From Arenibacter antarcticus (GTDB taxonomy: Bacteria > Bacteroidota > Bacteroidia > Flavobacteriales > Flavobacteriaceae): a DNA stretch of 64,000 nt. Location: positions 2,776,001 through 2,840,000 of the forward strand of contig NZ_CP166679.1 of the NCBI RefSeq assembly GCF_041320605.1. The letters run 5' to 3'. The notes under the pieces were generated by a model that saw only the letters and a program-made list of their open reading frames with translations, was not told the origin of the DNA and did no database searches. The translations under genes were made by a program, and so were the position numbers. Below, one piece after another: positions 18,486 to 26,680 of the stretch (within the stretch, counting starts at the first letter, position 1; each line of letters begins with the position of its first letter).

Positions 18486-19097
18486 ATGAAGATTATATGC
18501 ATTGGCCGTAATTATGTGGATCATATAAAGGAATTAAATAACGAAAGGCCAAGTGATCCAGTGGTGTTTATTAAGCCAGACTCAGCGGTATTACCAAAAG
18601 AACAGGATTTTTATATCCCCGAATTTTCTCAAGATGTCCATTATGAAGTGGAAGTATTGGTGAAAATTAAAAAAGTGGGAAAACATATTGAAACTGATTT
18701 CGCCCATAATTATTATGACGAAATAGGGTTGGGAATAGATTTTACAGCAAGGGACTTGCAATCCCAGCTAAAGGAGAAAGGCCTGCCTTGGGAAAAGGCA
18801 AAAGGTTTTGACGGTGCTGCTGTAGTGGGAAATTGGCTGCCTAAGTCCGACTTTAATGATTTAAATAACCTTAATTTTCAGCTAAAAAAAAACAATGAAG
18901 TGGTGCAGGAGGGGAATACTGGCCTGATGATTTGGAAGATAGATGAGTTAATCTCATATGTTTCACGTTTTTTTATGCTAAAAAAAGGGGATATCATATT
19001 TACAGGTACTCCTGCCGGTGTTGGTAGAGTACGTGCAAATGACTATCTTACTGGTACACTTGAAACTACGGAGTTGTTTTCCATAAATATTAAATAA
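18486..19097 (+). CDS. Fumarylacetoacetate hydrolase (FAHD1-like) family protein
   Basis: The 203-residue protein has the FAH fold with the metal ligands of the family: Glu residues in HYEVEVLVKI and Asp in GIDFTARDLQ. It also has the KGFDGAAVVGNWL and FTGTPAGVGRV signatures. Small FAHD1-like members are Mg2+-dependent acylpyruvate hydrolases or oxaloacetate decarboxylases in the cytosol. The neighbouring Hpt gene begins at the base after its stop codon, so the two are likely co-transcribed, an association that looks positional rather than metabolic. Confidence 0.9.
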   Translation: MKIICIGRNYVDHIKELNNERPSDPVVFIKPDSAVLPKEQDFYIPEFSQDVHYEVEVLVKIKKVGKHIETDFAHNYYDEIGLGIDFTARDLQSQLKEKGLPWEKAKGFDGAAVVGNWLPKSDFNDLNNLNFQLKKNNEVVQEGNTGLMIWKIDELISYVSRFFMLKKGDIIFTGTPAGVGRVRANDYLTGTLETTELFSINIK

Positions 19098-19436
19098 ATG
19101 ATCTATAATCTGGATAAAATAAATGAAATGGCAGATGGGGATGAGGAATTTATCAAATCTGTTATTACTGTTTTTTTAGAGGAAGTGCCGCAGGATTTGG
19201 CGGAGCTCGAAAAGGAATTGGGACTTAAAAATTACGATAGCGTTTACAAATTGGCGCATAAGATTAAGCCAAATGTGGATTTGTTGGGAATGGAGCAGTC
19301 CCGTGCAATTGCCTTGCAAATAGAAACGCTTGGTAAAAAAGTGGAAAATACATCAGAAATAGATCGACTGGTACCTATGCTTAAAAAGGATGTTGATCAA
19401 GTAATTGCAGAACTTAAAAACGATTTCAGCCTTTAA
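19098..19436 (+). CDS. Stand-alone histidine phosphotransfer (Hpt) protein
   Basis: The 112-residue protein is a four-helix Hpt domain. The phosphorylatable His is in YKLAHKIKPNVDLLG, with conserved Lys and Gly around it. Hpt proteins pass a phosphoryl group between receiver domains in phosphorelays. No histidine kinase or response regulator lies in the window, so its partners are elsewhere. It starts immediately after the FAH stop codon, and its own stop (TAA) overlaps the cinA ATG by one base (TAATG), which suggests translational coupling. Confidence 0.88.
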   Translation: MIYNLDKINEMADGDEEFIKSVITVFLEEVPQDLAELEKELGLKNYDSVYKLAHKIKPNVDLLGMEQSRAIALQIETLGKKVENTSEIDRLVPMLKKDVDQVIAELKNDFSL

Positions 19437-20683
19437 TGTTTGCAGAGATAATTACTATAGGTGATGAAATTCTAATAGGCCAGATCATAGATACCAATTC
19501 TGCCTTTATTGCCCAAGAATTAAATAAAATTGGGGTTTCTGTTTATCAGATAAGTTCTGTGCAGGACGATAGAGCGCATATTTTAAAAGCGCTTCGTGAA
19601 GCCGAATCTAGATCTGATATTGTCATTGTTACAGGCGGTTTGGGTCCTACAAAAGATGATATTACCAAACATACTTTATGTGAATACTTTGGTGATACCT
19701 TGGTAGAGAATCATGAGGTGCTTTTGCACGTGGAAGAAATATTCAAAAAATACATCTCCAGCCCTATATCGGAGTTGAATAGACAGCAGGCTTGGGTGCT
19801 CAGTAGGGCAGAGGTACTCCACAATGAATACGGCACGGCCCCTGGAATGTGGATTCAAAGAAATGGAAAGGTGGTAGTCTCGTTGCCGGGAGTGCCTTTT
19901 GAAATGAAGCACCTGATCACGACCAAAGTGGTTCCGAGAATCATAGAGGGGTTCAAGAGACCTTTTATTGTCCATAAGACCATGATTACCTATGGCATGG
20001 GAGAAAGTGCTATTGCCGAGATTCTTGAGCCTGTAGAGGTGAGGCTGCCCTCTGAAGTAAAGTTGGCCTACCTTCCTAGTTTGGGATCTGTAAGATTACG
20101 ACTTACGGGTAAGGGACCCGATAAGGATCAGTTGAATGCCTTGGTGCAGTCCGAAGCTAATAAGATTAAGGCTTTGCTTGGTAATCTGATCTATGGAGAA
20201 GACGGTGGAGAGCCCATTGAGGAGCTGGTGGCTAATTTATTGATTCAGAAGAATATGACCTTAGGAACGGCGGAAAGTTTTACTGGGGGAAGAATTGCTC
20301 AGAAGATTACAAGCATTCCTGGAGCATCTGCTTACTTTAAAGGAAGTGTGGTGAGTTATGCTACGCAGACCAAAATAGAGGTGCTTAAAGTGCCTCAGGC
20401 CTTAATAGAGCAGTATTCCGTGGTAAGCGCTCAAGTGGCAGAGGCTATGGCTAGCAATCTCAGAGCGTTGCTTAAAACAGATTTTGCCATAGCAACGACA
20501 GGTAATGCAGGACCAACAAAAGGGGATGCGGATGTTGAGGTGGGAACGGTATATATCGCCATTGCTTCCCCAAAACGCGTTATAGTAGAAAAATACCTTA
20601 TGGGAAGCCAGAGAGATAGGGTTGTGCAAAAGTCTGTAAATAAAGCATTTGAGCTTTTGCAAAAAGAAATTTTAAAATTGTGA
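19436..20683 (+). CDS. cinA: CinA family nicotinamide-nucleotide amidohydrolase
   Basis: The 415-residue protein has an N-terminal molybdopterin-binding-like (MoCF) domain (ITIGDEILIGQIIDTNSAF, VIVTGGLGPTKDD) and a C-terminal CinA amidase domain with the nucleophile region AESFTGGRIAQKITSIPGAS and ATTGNAGPTKGD. Full-length CinA proteins deamidate nicotinamide mononucleotide, with ADP-ribose pyrophosphatase activity in the N-terminal domain, and so recycle pyridine nucleotides. Length is normal for the full two-domain form. It is translationally coupled to the Hpt gene. Confidence 0.95.
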   Translation: MFAEIITIGDEILIGQIIDTNSAFIAQELNKIGVSVYQISSVQDDRAHILKALREAESRSDIVIVTGGLGPTKDDITKHTLCEYFGDTLVENHEVLLHVEEIFKKYISSPISELNRQQAWVLSRAEVLHNEYGTAPGMWIQRNGKVVVSLPGVPFEMKHLITTKVVPRIIEGFKRPFIVHKTMITYGMGESAIAEILEPVEVRLPSEVKLAYLPSLGSVRLRLTGKGPDKDQLNALVQSEANKIKALLGNLIYGEDGGEPIEELVANLLIQKNMTLGTAESFTGGRIAQKITSIPGASAYFKGSVVSYATQTKIEVLKVPQALIEQYSVVSAQVAEAMASNLRALLKTDFAIATTGNAGPTKGDADVEVGTVYIAIASPKRVIVEKYLMGSQRDRVVQKSVNKAFELLQKEILKL

Positions 20684-20690
20684 CAAAGAA

Positions 20691-20723
20691 TTTTGTGTGT
20701 ACCATAAAATTAGCTTAAATTTG
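20691..20723 (+). promoter_or_regulatory. Promoter of the rpmB-rpmG-DUF4295 operon
   Basis: TTTTG at 20691-20695 is followed after 20 nt by TAAATTTG at 20716-20723, a near-ideal Bacteroidetes housekeeping promoter (TTTG-N19-21-TAnnTTTG). It lies 33 nt upstream of the rpmB ATG. Confidence 0.8.
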
Positions 20724-20756
20724 CACCCTGTTTATAACAAAATTAAAAGTAGCGAA

Positions 20757-20993
20757 ATGTCTAAAGTTTGTGATGTTACTGGAAAGAGGGCCATGTTTGG
20801 AAATAACGTGTCCTTCTCTATCAATAAAACCAGAAGAAGATTTGATGTTAATCTTTCCAAAAAACGTTTCTATATTCCAGAAGAAGACCGTTGGATAACC
20901 TTAAGGGTTTCTGCTAAGGCTTTAAAGAGTATTAACAAAAAAGGAATTTCCGTTGTTTTGAAAGAAGCAAAGGGGAAAGGATTGATTAAGTAA
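20757..20993 (+). CDS. rpmB: 50S ribosomal protein L28
   Basis: The 78-residue protein begins MSKVCDVTGKRAMFGNNVSF and carries the L28 signature (NKTRRRFDVNLSKKRFY). The ATG 20 codons inside the longest frame is correct, because the promoter lies within the upstream codons and the resulting length fits L28. The single Cys at position 5 gives no zinc-binding pair. It is the first gene of the rpmB-rpmG-DUF4295 operon; rpmG follows 20 bp later. Confidence 0.97.
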   Translation: MSKVCDVTGKRAMFGNNVSFSINKTRRRFDVNLSKKRFYIPEEDRWITLRVSAKALKSINKKGISVVLKEAKGKGLIK

Positions 20994-21013
20994 TCCTGAA
21001 ATACTAAGAAAAA

Positions 21014-21196
21014 ATGGCAAAGAAAGGTAACAGAATTCAAGTTATTTTGGAGTGTACTGAGCATAAGGAGTCTGGGCAGCCAGGAACCTCTAGGTACATT
21101 ACGACCAAAAATAAAAAGAATACTCCAGATAGGTTGGAAATCAAAAAATTCAATCCTATTTTGAAGAAAATGACAGTTCATAAAGAAATAAAATAA
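21014..21196 (+). CDS. rpmG: 50S ribosomal protein L33
   Basis: The 60-residue protein ([18 protein letters not shown] ... [18 protein letters not shown]) is L33. It has one Cys and no CxxC pairs, so it belongs to the zinc-independent form. It is the second gene of the operon, 6 bp upstream of the DUF4295 gene. Confidence 0.97.
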   Translation: MAKKGNRIQVILECTEHKESGQPGTSRYITTKNKKNTPDRLEIKKFNPILKKMTVHKEIK

Positions 21197-21202
21197 TACG
21201 TC

Positions 21203-21355
21203 ATGGCAAAGAAATCAGTAGCAAGTTTACAGACTAGTTCAAAAAGATTGACTAAGGCTATTAAAATGGTTAAGTCTCCAAAATCAGGTGCTTACACTTT
21301 TGTGGAGTCAGTAATGACACCAGAATTAGTCAATGACTGGTTGAACAAGAAATAA
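21203..21355 (+). CDS. DUF4295 small basic protein
   Basis: A 50-codon gene. The protein (MAKKSVASLQTSSKRLTKAI ... VESVMTPELVNDWLNKK) matches DUF4295, a small lysine-rich family restricted to Bacteroidetes and almost always directly after rpmG. A ribosome-associated role is likely from the position and composition, but not proven by sequence. A terminator follows at once. Confidence 0.9.
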   Translation: MAKKSVASLQTSSKRLTKAIKMVKSPKSGAYTFVESVMTPELVNDWLNKK

Positions 21356-21376
21356 AAATCCCTTTTAACGGTTTAT

Positions 21377-21407
21377 AAGCTGCTTTCTAATGAGAGTGGC
21401 TTTTTTA
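21377..21407 (+). terminator. Terminator of the rpmB operon
   Basis: AAGCTGCTTTC-TAAT-GAGAGTGGCTT forms an 11-bp stem including G-T pairs, followed by six T residues. It begins about 20 bp after the DUF4295 stop and abuts the ftsY promoter. Confidence 0.78.
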
Positions 21408-21413
21408 TTTTCA

Positions 21414-21421
21414 TATCTTTG
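21414..21421 (+). promoter_or_regulatory. -7 box of ftsY promoter
   Basis: TATCTTTG fits TAnnTTTG and lies 23 nt upstream of the ftsY ATG, just past the preceding terminator. This places ftsY in its own transcription unit. Confidence 0.55.
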
Positions 21422-21444
21422 GTTAAAAGGAATACGCCGCGATT

Positions 21445-22407
21445 ATGAGTTTATTTAAGAAATTATTTTCAACACCAAAAAAAGAATCCTTAGACAAGGG
21501 TCTAGAAAAAACTAAGTCCACCTTCCTATCTAAACTAGGAAAGGCAGTAGTAGGGAAATCAAAGGTAGATGATGATGTTCTAGATAGTCTAGAGGAAATC
21601 TTGGTATCCTCAGATGTAGGTGTTGATACCACCCTGAGGATAATAAAAAGAATAGAGGCTAGAGTGTCCAAGGATAAATACGTTGGTACAGATGAACTCA
21701 ACCGTATTTTGAGGGAGGAAATAGCTGGCCTGTTATCAGAAACCAATTTTGGTACTGAAACAGAGTATTCTGTTCCGAAGGATAAGAAACCATATGTAAT
21801 CATGGTAGTGGGAGTTAATGGGGTAGGTAAAACGACCACTATAGGGAAATTGGCATACCAATTTAAAAAGCAAGGGTTAAAGGTGGTGCTAGGTGCTGCA
21901 GATACCTTTAGGGCCGCTGCTATAGATCAACTCCAAGTATGGGCAGATAGGGTAGATGTCCCCTTAGTAAGGCAAAATATGGGAAGTGATCCCGCTTCTG
22001 TTGCCTTTGATACCCTAAGTTCGGCAGTTAATCAAAATGCTGATGTGGTGATCATTGATACCGCAGGTAGGTTGCACAATAAAGTGAATCTTATGAATGA
22101 GCTAACCAAGGTGAAGCGGGTTATGCAAAAGGTGGTTCCAGATACGCCTCATGAGGTGCTTTTGGTGCTGGATGGTTCTACAGGGCAGAATGCATTTGAA
22201 CAGGCCAAACAATTTACAAAAGCCACGGAAGTGACAGCTTTGGCAGTAACCAAATTAGATGGTACGGCAAAAGGTGGAGTGGTGATCGGTATTTCTGATC
22301 AATTTAAAATTCCCGTAAAATATATAGGTGTTGGCGAAGGTCTGGACGATCTTCAGGTTTTTAATAAAATAGAATTTGTAGACTCCTTTTTTAGTACCAA
22401 AACATAG
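21445..22407 (+). CDS. ftsY: Signal recognition particle receptor FtsY
   Basis: The 320-residue SRP GTPase has a short N-terminal NG-domain (no long acidic A-domain, as usual for Bacteroidetes). Its GTP-binding motifs are GVNGVGKTTTIGKL (G1), DTFRAAAIDQL (insertion box), DTAGRLHNK (G3) and TKLDGTAKGG (G4). It receives ribosome-nascent chain complexes from SRP at the inner membrane and hands them to SecYEG. The gene follows the rpmB operon terminator and precedes rimO by 215 bp with a separate promoter. Confidence 0.97.
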   Translation: MSLFKKLFSTPKKESLDKGLEKTKSTFLSKLGKAVVGKSKVDDDVLDSLEEILVSSDVGVDTTLRIIKRIEARVSKDKYVGTDELNRILREEIAGLLSETNFGTETEYSVPKDKKPYVIMVVGVNGVGKTTTIGKLAYQFKKQGLKVVLGAADTFRAAAIDQLQVWADRVDVPLVRQNMGSDPASVAFDTLSSAVNQNADVVIIDTAGRLHNKVNLMNELTKVKRVMQKVVPDTPHEVLLVLDGSTGQNAFEQAKQFTKATEVTALAVTKLDGTAKGGVVIGISDQFKIPVKYIGVGEGLDDLQVFNKIEFVDSFFSTKT

Positions 22408-22597
22408 CGTAGAATAGCTTGTAGATTATCAATAGTTCTAGTAGTGCCCTCTATCAAGCCTCTTAGAGATTTTAAAATTATCACCAAAGTAATTATTTAG
22501 TAGGTGTACGGCATGCTTTATAATTTAAAAGCGCTAATGGTTTATGGCGCAAACGTTAAATAAAAACATAAACGAACTCCAATCTTTTTGCAAATCG

Positions 22598-22605
22598 TAC
22601 TTTTG
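22598..22605 (+). promoter_or_regulatory. -7 box of rimO promoter
   Basis: TACTTTTG fits TAnnTTTG and ends 17 nt before the rimO ATG, the same spacing as for the exonuclease and purM genes. Confidence 0.5.
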
Positions 22606-22622
22606 CACCTCATTAAGAAAAT

Positions 22623-23924
22623 ATGCGTACAAAGTCACTTAAAAAGAATAAGATCAACGTTGTTACCTTGGGGTGTTCCAAGAATGTATACGACTCGGAA
22701 ATATTAATGGGGCAGTTGCAGGCCAATAATAAGGAGGTAGTGCATGAAGGGGAAGGCAATGTGGTAGTTATAAATACCTGTGGCTTTATTGCCAATGCCA
22801 AGGAAGAGAGCATAAATACCATCTTGGAATACGTTCAAAAGAAGGAATCTGGTGAGGTCGACAAGGTTTTTGTTACCGGTTGTTTAAGTGAGCGCTACAA
22901 ACCAGATCTTCAAAAAGAAATCCCGAATGTGGACGAGTATTTTGGGACCAGCGAATTGCCCAATTTGCTAAAGGCCTTAGGGGCTGATTATAAGCACGAA
23001 TTAATAGGGGAGCGTTTAACAACTACTCCGAAGAATTACTCCTATCTGAAAATTGCCGAGGGTTGCGATAGACCTTGCTCCTTTTGTGCTATTCCTATTA
23101 TGCGAGGGAAACACAGGAGTACCCCTATAGAGGACTTGGTTACAGAGGCCAATAAATTGGCTGCTAAAGATGTGAAAGAATTAATTTTGATTGCACAAGA
23201 CCTTACTTACTACGGCTTAGACCTCTATAAGAAGCGGAATTTGGCAGAATTGTTAGAAGAATTAGTGAAGGTCGATGGAATTGAGTGGATCAGGTTACAT
23301 TACGCTTTTCCAACAGGATTTCCAATGGATGTTCTGGAAGTCATGAAGCGCGAACCGAAAATATGTAACTATCTTGATATCCCTTTGCAGCATATTTCAG
23401 ATTCTATTCTGAAAAGTATGCGCCGGGGAACCACTCAAGAAAAAACTACAAAATTATTGCAGGATTTTAGGGAAATGGTGCCTGGTATGACCATTAGGAC
23501 TACCTTGATCGTGGGGTATCCAGGAGAAACGGAGGCCGATTTTAACACCTTGAAGGAATGGGTTAGGGATATGCGTTTTGAGAGGCTGGGGTGCTTTACC
23601 TATAGCCATGAGGAGAATACCCATGCGTATAAGTTGGTAGACGATGTCCCAGAAGAAGTGAAACAACAACGGGCGTCCGATATAATGGAACTTCAATCCC
23701 AAATCTCTTGGGAACTAAATCAGGAAAAAGTAGGGCAGACCTTGCGTTGTATTATTGACAGGAAGGAAGGCAAATATTTTGTTGGTCGTTCCGAGTTCGA
23801 TTCCCCTGATGTGGATAATGAAGTGTTAGTAGATGCATCAAAACATTATGTAAAGGTGGGTGAGTTTGTGGACCTATCCATTTTTGAGGCGGCAGATTTT
23901 GACCTATACGGTGAACCGGTTTAA
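22623..23924 (+). CDS. rimO: Ribosomal protein S12 methylthiotransferase RimO
   Basis: The 433-residue radical-SAM enzyme shows the UPF0004 domain with three cluster-binding Cys (VTLGCSKNVYDSE, INTCGFI, VTGCLSERY). The radical SAM core has CDRPCSFCAIP (CxxxCxxC), and a C-terminal TRAM domain begins near IDRKEGKYFVGR. It attaches a methylthio group to the conserved Asp of ribosomal protein S12 using two [4Fe-4S] clusters. The start of the N-terminal domain fits RimO rather than MiaB. It is monocistronic. Confidence 0.96.
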   Translation: MRTKSLKKNKINVVTLGCSKNVYDSEILMGQLQANNKEVVHEGEGNVVVINTCGFIANAKEESINTILEYVQKKESGEVDKVFVTGCLSERYKPDLQKEIPNVDEYFGTSELPNLLKALGADYKHELIGERLTTTPKNYSYLKIAEGCDRPCSFCAIPIMRGKHRSTPIEDLVTEANKLAAKDVKELILIAQDLTYYGLDLYKKRNLAELLEELVKVDGIEWIRLHYAFPTGFPMDVLEVMKREPKICNYLDIPLQHISDSILKSMRRGTTQEKTTKLLQDFREMVPGMTIRTTLIVGYPGETEADFNTLKEWVRDMRFERLGCFTYSHEENTHAYKLVDDVPEEVKQQRASDIMELQSQISWELNQEKVGQTLRCIIDRKEGKYFVGRSEFDSPDVDNEVLVDASKHYVKVGEFVDLSIFEAADFDLYGEPV

Positions 23925-24228
23925 GGTTGAGTATTAAGTATAAAGTAGTTGGTACAACGTATTTAGTATTGAGTCCCAGACACGGACGGGCCCATGGATA
24001 TGAACTATGTCTAACATAAGTTTGGGTAAATTTATGGAGATCAGTGAAATAAAATTATAAGCACAAAATTATATTTTACTGTAAATCAAAGTTTTAAGTG
24101 ATTGGTTAGAGGGTAGATGTGAGTATTAGATGGAGTCAGTTGACGGTTAGACAGTAGTCGGTAATCAGGTGAGCTAATCTCACTCGGACGTGTCCGGTAG
24201 CGCGAGCTTTTGACTTTCGACAGAATTC
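23925..24228. other. Intergenic region without recognised genes
   Basis: Nothing coding is seen. The stretch contains loosely repeated GTATTAAGTA/GTATTTAGTATT motifs near 23932-23975 and a short palindrome CGGAC-GT-GTCCG at 24185-24196. It separates the ends of the convergent rimO and serine hydrolase genes. Confidence 0.5.
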
Positions 24229-25374
24229 TTACTTCCTGAGCAGTTCCAACTTATAGATTTCCCTGCCCAACTGTGCTAAAAACGGAAGTCCGATAGTTTC
24301 ATATTCGTATTCATTGTCATTATAAGTACCATTCTTGTTAACGAGAATCGTGGCTGCAAGCATAAACTCTATATTATTCTCTTTATCAATAATATACGCG
24401 CAATCCGTTAAAGTGCCATAAGCACTGCCTGCCTTGTTGTATATCTTTATATTGGTGGGAATCGCTTCCCGATGATCCCCGTACATGAAAAATTTACCAT
24501 ACCCATCGTAATATTCGTTTGTGTCATACCCCATTTCCTTGGGAAGGGTGCACATTGCCTTTATTAGAAAATCCCGTTCTGCTTCTCCAAGTTGAAATTG
24601 GTCTTCCTTTTTATAGAGTTCAGGGAAAATGATACGCTTCAACACTTGGAACTGAGTATTAAGGGGATAGTAATTTTTTAAACTAAAATCGAAAGGTTTC
24701 ACAATTAGCTGGTTCTCGTCATAGTAACCGCTTCCCTTTGAAATTCCATTGAGGGCTAGGGGAATGGCGGTTTTGTTGATAGTTGGGCGTAATGGTGTGG
24801 TGGTGCTATCGTTTAGGTATGCAATTAATGGGGTTGTGGTTATTTCAAATGCATTGGGCGCAGATAGGCGATGTGAGATGCGCACTGGGCTAATGTGCTT
24901 ATTCTTTAATTGGGTATTTATGTAGTCCTGTCCCAAAAATTCTAATAATCGGTTATTTGCCTCGTTATCGCTTACAGTAAAGATCTTGGATATTTCATTG
25001 GCAAAGGTGGTTTCGATAGAATCGCCCTCCACGTAAAAGCGGGAGTAGAGGTCTATGGATTTCATCTGCTGTAATTTTTCCAAGGTCAATACTGCGGTAA
25101 TTATTTTCACCGTACTTGCAGGATAAAAATAATTACTATCGTTTACCTGATACGGGAATTCGGTCAGGATTACGCTATCCTTATCGCGATCAATCTGGGT
25201 GTAGATTATCTGTAACTCGAATTTTTTAACGCTGTCCATTACCATTTTAATTTTGGGGTGGGTAGAGGACAAGGCGGTTGTCAATATATTTTTTTGGTGT
25301 GTTTTTTGGGGAGATATACAAGAGCAGATTAAAATGAGGAGGGGAGTTATTAAAAAAGTGGGCTTTAGCTGCAT
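24229..25374 (-). CDS. Beta-lactamase-related serine hydrolase, lipoprotein
   Basis: The 381-residue protein has a lipoprotein signal (LLILICSC, lipid on Cys) and a class A beta-lactamase-like fold. It has a catalytic SxxK at Ser87-Lys90 (YPASTVKI), SDN in the motif IFTVSDNEANNRL, and a KxG box (YNKAGSAYG) at the C-terminus. The last box has Ala between Lys and Gly instead of Ser/Thr, and no Glu166-type omega loop is evident, so it is more likely a peptidase or esterase than a true penicillinase. The start is 24 bp after the stop of the small gene upstream, so they are probably co-transcribed. Confidence 0.82.
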   Translation of the reverse strand: MQLKPTFLITPLLILICSCISPQKTHQKNILTTALSSTHPKIKMVMDSVKKFELQIIYTQIDRDKDSVILTEFPYQVNDSNYFYPASTVKIITAVLTLEKLQQMKSIDLYSRFYVEGDSIETTFANEISKIFTVSDNEANNRLLEFLGQDYINTQLKNKHISPVRISHRLSAPNAFEITTTPLIAYLNDSTTTPLRPTINKTAIPLALNGISKGSGYYDENQLIVKPFDFSLKNYYPLNTQFQVLKRIIFPELYKKEDQFQLGEAERDFLIKAMCTLPKEMGYDTNEYYDGYGKFFMYGDHREAIPTNIKIYNKAGSAYGTLTDCAYIIDKENNIEFMLAATILVNKNGTYNDNEYEYETIGLPFLAQLGREIYKLELLRK

Positions 25375-25398
25375 GTAGATGTTTGTTTAAGTCCTGAT

Positions 25399-25650
25399 TT
25401 ATTGTTCTGCAGTATAAACCTCCCCTCTGTGAGGTCTTAAGGCGTCCCTGACCGAAATCATTTCCGATTCCTTGACCACGAGGAATGCAATGGCGTACAT
25501 TTCATTGATGTCCAGATTTCCCGTGATGCTATTTTCGAGCTTGTTTAATATTTTATATTCTTCCAAATGAACTTTATGATGCAAGGCAGTCTTGTGTGCC
25601 GCTTGTCCCCTAAAGTCCCAAATCAATTTAATTTTTCTTTCCTTCATCAT
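25399..25650 (-). CDS. Small conserved-looking protein of unknown function
   Basis: The 83-residue soluble protein has a basic start (MMKERKIKLIWDFRG) and a pattern of amphipathic helices (HKVHLEEYKILNKLENS, INEMYAIAFLVVKE). I do not recognise a family with certainty. It lies 24 bp upstream of the serine hydrolase on the same strand, and faces the chaperone operon on the other side. Codon use and composition resemble neighbouring genes, which supports a real gene. Confidence 0.6.
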   Translation of the reverse strand: MMKERKIKLIWDFRGQAAHKTALHHKVHLEEYKILNKLENSITGNLDINEMYAIAFLVVKESEMISVRDALRPHRGEVYTAEQ

Positions 25651-25752
25651 GTAAAATTAGTAAAAAAACATAATAATGGTTGTAGTAAAGTCAATGTTGG
25701 ACTTTTGATTGTTTTATTTACTTAAAAGTACTACATCTAAAGGTATGAGAAC

Positions 25753-25782
25753 TTGCATAACGATGTGTAATTGCTAAATTTG
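25753..25782 (+). promoter_or_regulatory. Promoter of the PPIase-surA-moxR operon
   Basis: TTG at 25753-25755, a 19-nt spacer, and TAAATTTG at 25775-25782 fit the Bacteroidetes consensus well. The -7 box ends 4 nt before the ATG, so the mRNA would be leaderless or nearly so. Confidence 0.65.
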
Positions 25783-25786
25783 CTAC

Positions 25787-26680
25787 ATGCACTTTTATAG
25801 AACAAAACTAAAAGTATTACGGGAGATTGTATTGTGGGCAGTTTTGTTATGCACCTTTATTTCTTGTGATTCTTATTTTAAGAAGCAATCGGACGGTGTG
25901 GCACTCGCCAGGGTAGGGGAAGCTTATCTCTATAAGGAAGATCTGAAATCGCTAAAATTCGGAAATATGTCTAAGGAGGACAGTGCTTCGGTAGTCACTA
26001 ATTTTATTAATAATTGGGCCTACAAGCAATTATTGCTTTCAAAGGCCAAAATTAACTTAACACAAGACAAATTAAAAATTTTCGAGGACTTGGTGTCCGA
26101 TTACAGAACGGACCTTTATACAGGTGCCTATAAGGAAGCTTTGGTGTTAAAATCCCAAGATACTATCATTAGCGATTTTCAACTAGCTGAATTTTACGAG
26201 CGTGAGAAGGAAAATTTTAAACTAAAGGAGCAGATAGTGCAGTTGAGGTTTGTTGAGTTGCCAATACAATATATGGATAAAGAAGTTATTTCCAGTAAGT
26301 TGAAGAGTTTTAAGGAAGCAGATCGTGTGTATCTGGACTCCATTAGTATCCAATTTAAAAAGATGAATTTTAACGATTCCATTTGGGTGGGTGTAAATAG
26401 GGTTATGGAAGAGATTAGACCCTTAACTACTGATAATCAGGGGAGGTACTTAAAAAAATCACAATTTTTTGAATTGCAGGACTCTTTAGGGGTATATTTG
26501 GCAAAAATTAATGATGTCTTGGATATCAACGATATTGCTCCACTTCCATTTGTTGAACCGACAATAAAACAACTCCTTTTAAATAGAAGAAAGTTGAGTT
26601 ATATGAAAAAATTGGAGATAGAAATTATAGATGAAGCTATTAAAGATAAAGAATTTGAAGTATATGAACAAGGTAATTAA
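25787..26680 (+). CDS. Peptidyl-prolyl isomerase-like lipoprotein
   Basis: The 297-residue protein has a lipoprotein signal (LLCTFISCD, with Cys lipidated) and a SurA-N-like helical region (DLKSLKFGNMSKEDS, KINLTQDKLKIFEDL). The C-terminal half has weak parvulin features. In Bacteroidetes such proteins sit just upstream of surA. Its stop codon lies 17 nt inside the surA reading frame start, so the two are translationally coupled. Isomerase activity is uncertain because no clear PpiC catalytic pattern is visible; a chaperone role in outer-membrane protein folding is inferred. Confidence 0.75.
   Translation: MHFYRTKLKVLREIVLWAVLLCTFISCDSYFKKQSDGVALARVGEAYLYKEDLKSLKFGNMSKEDSASVVTNFINNWAYKQLLLSKAKINLTQDKLKIFEDLVSDYRTDLYTGAYKEALVLKSQDTIISDFQLAEFYEREKENFKLKEQIVQLRFVELPIQYMDKEVISSKLKSFKEADRVYLDSISIQFKKMNFNDSIWVGVNRVMEEIRPLTTDNQGRYLKKSQFFELQDSLGVYLAKINDVLDINDIAPLPFVEPTIKQLLLNRRKLSYMKKLEIEIIDEAIKDKEFEVYEQGN

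Noticed and set aside
24229..25374. Beta-lactamase resistance gene
   Set aside because: SxxK and SDN are present, but the KTG-type box is KAG and no omega-loop Glu is evident; a cell-envelope serine hydrolase is more likely.
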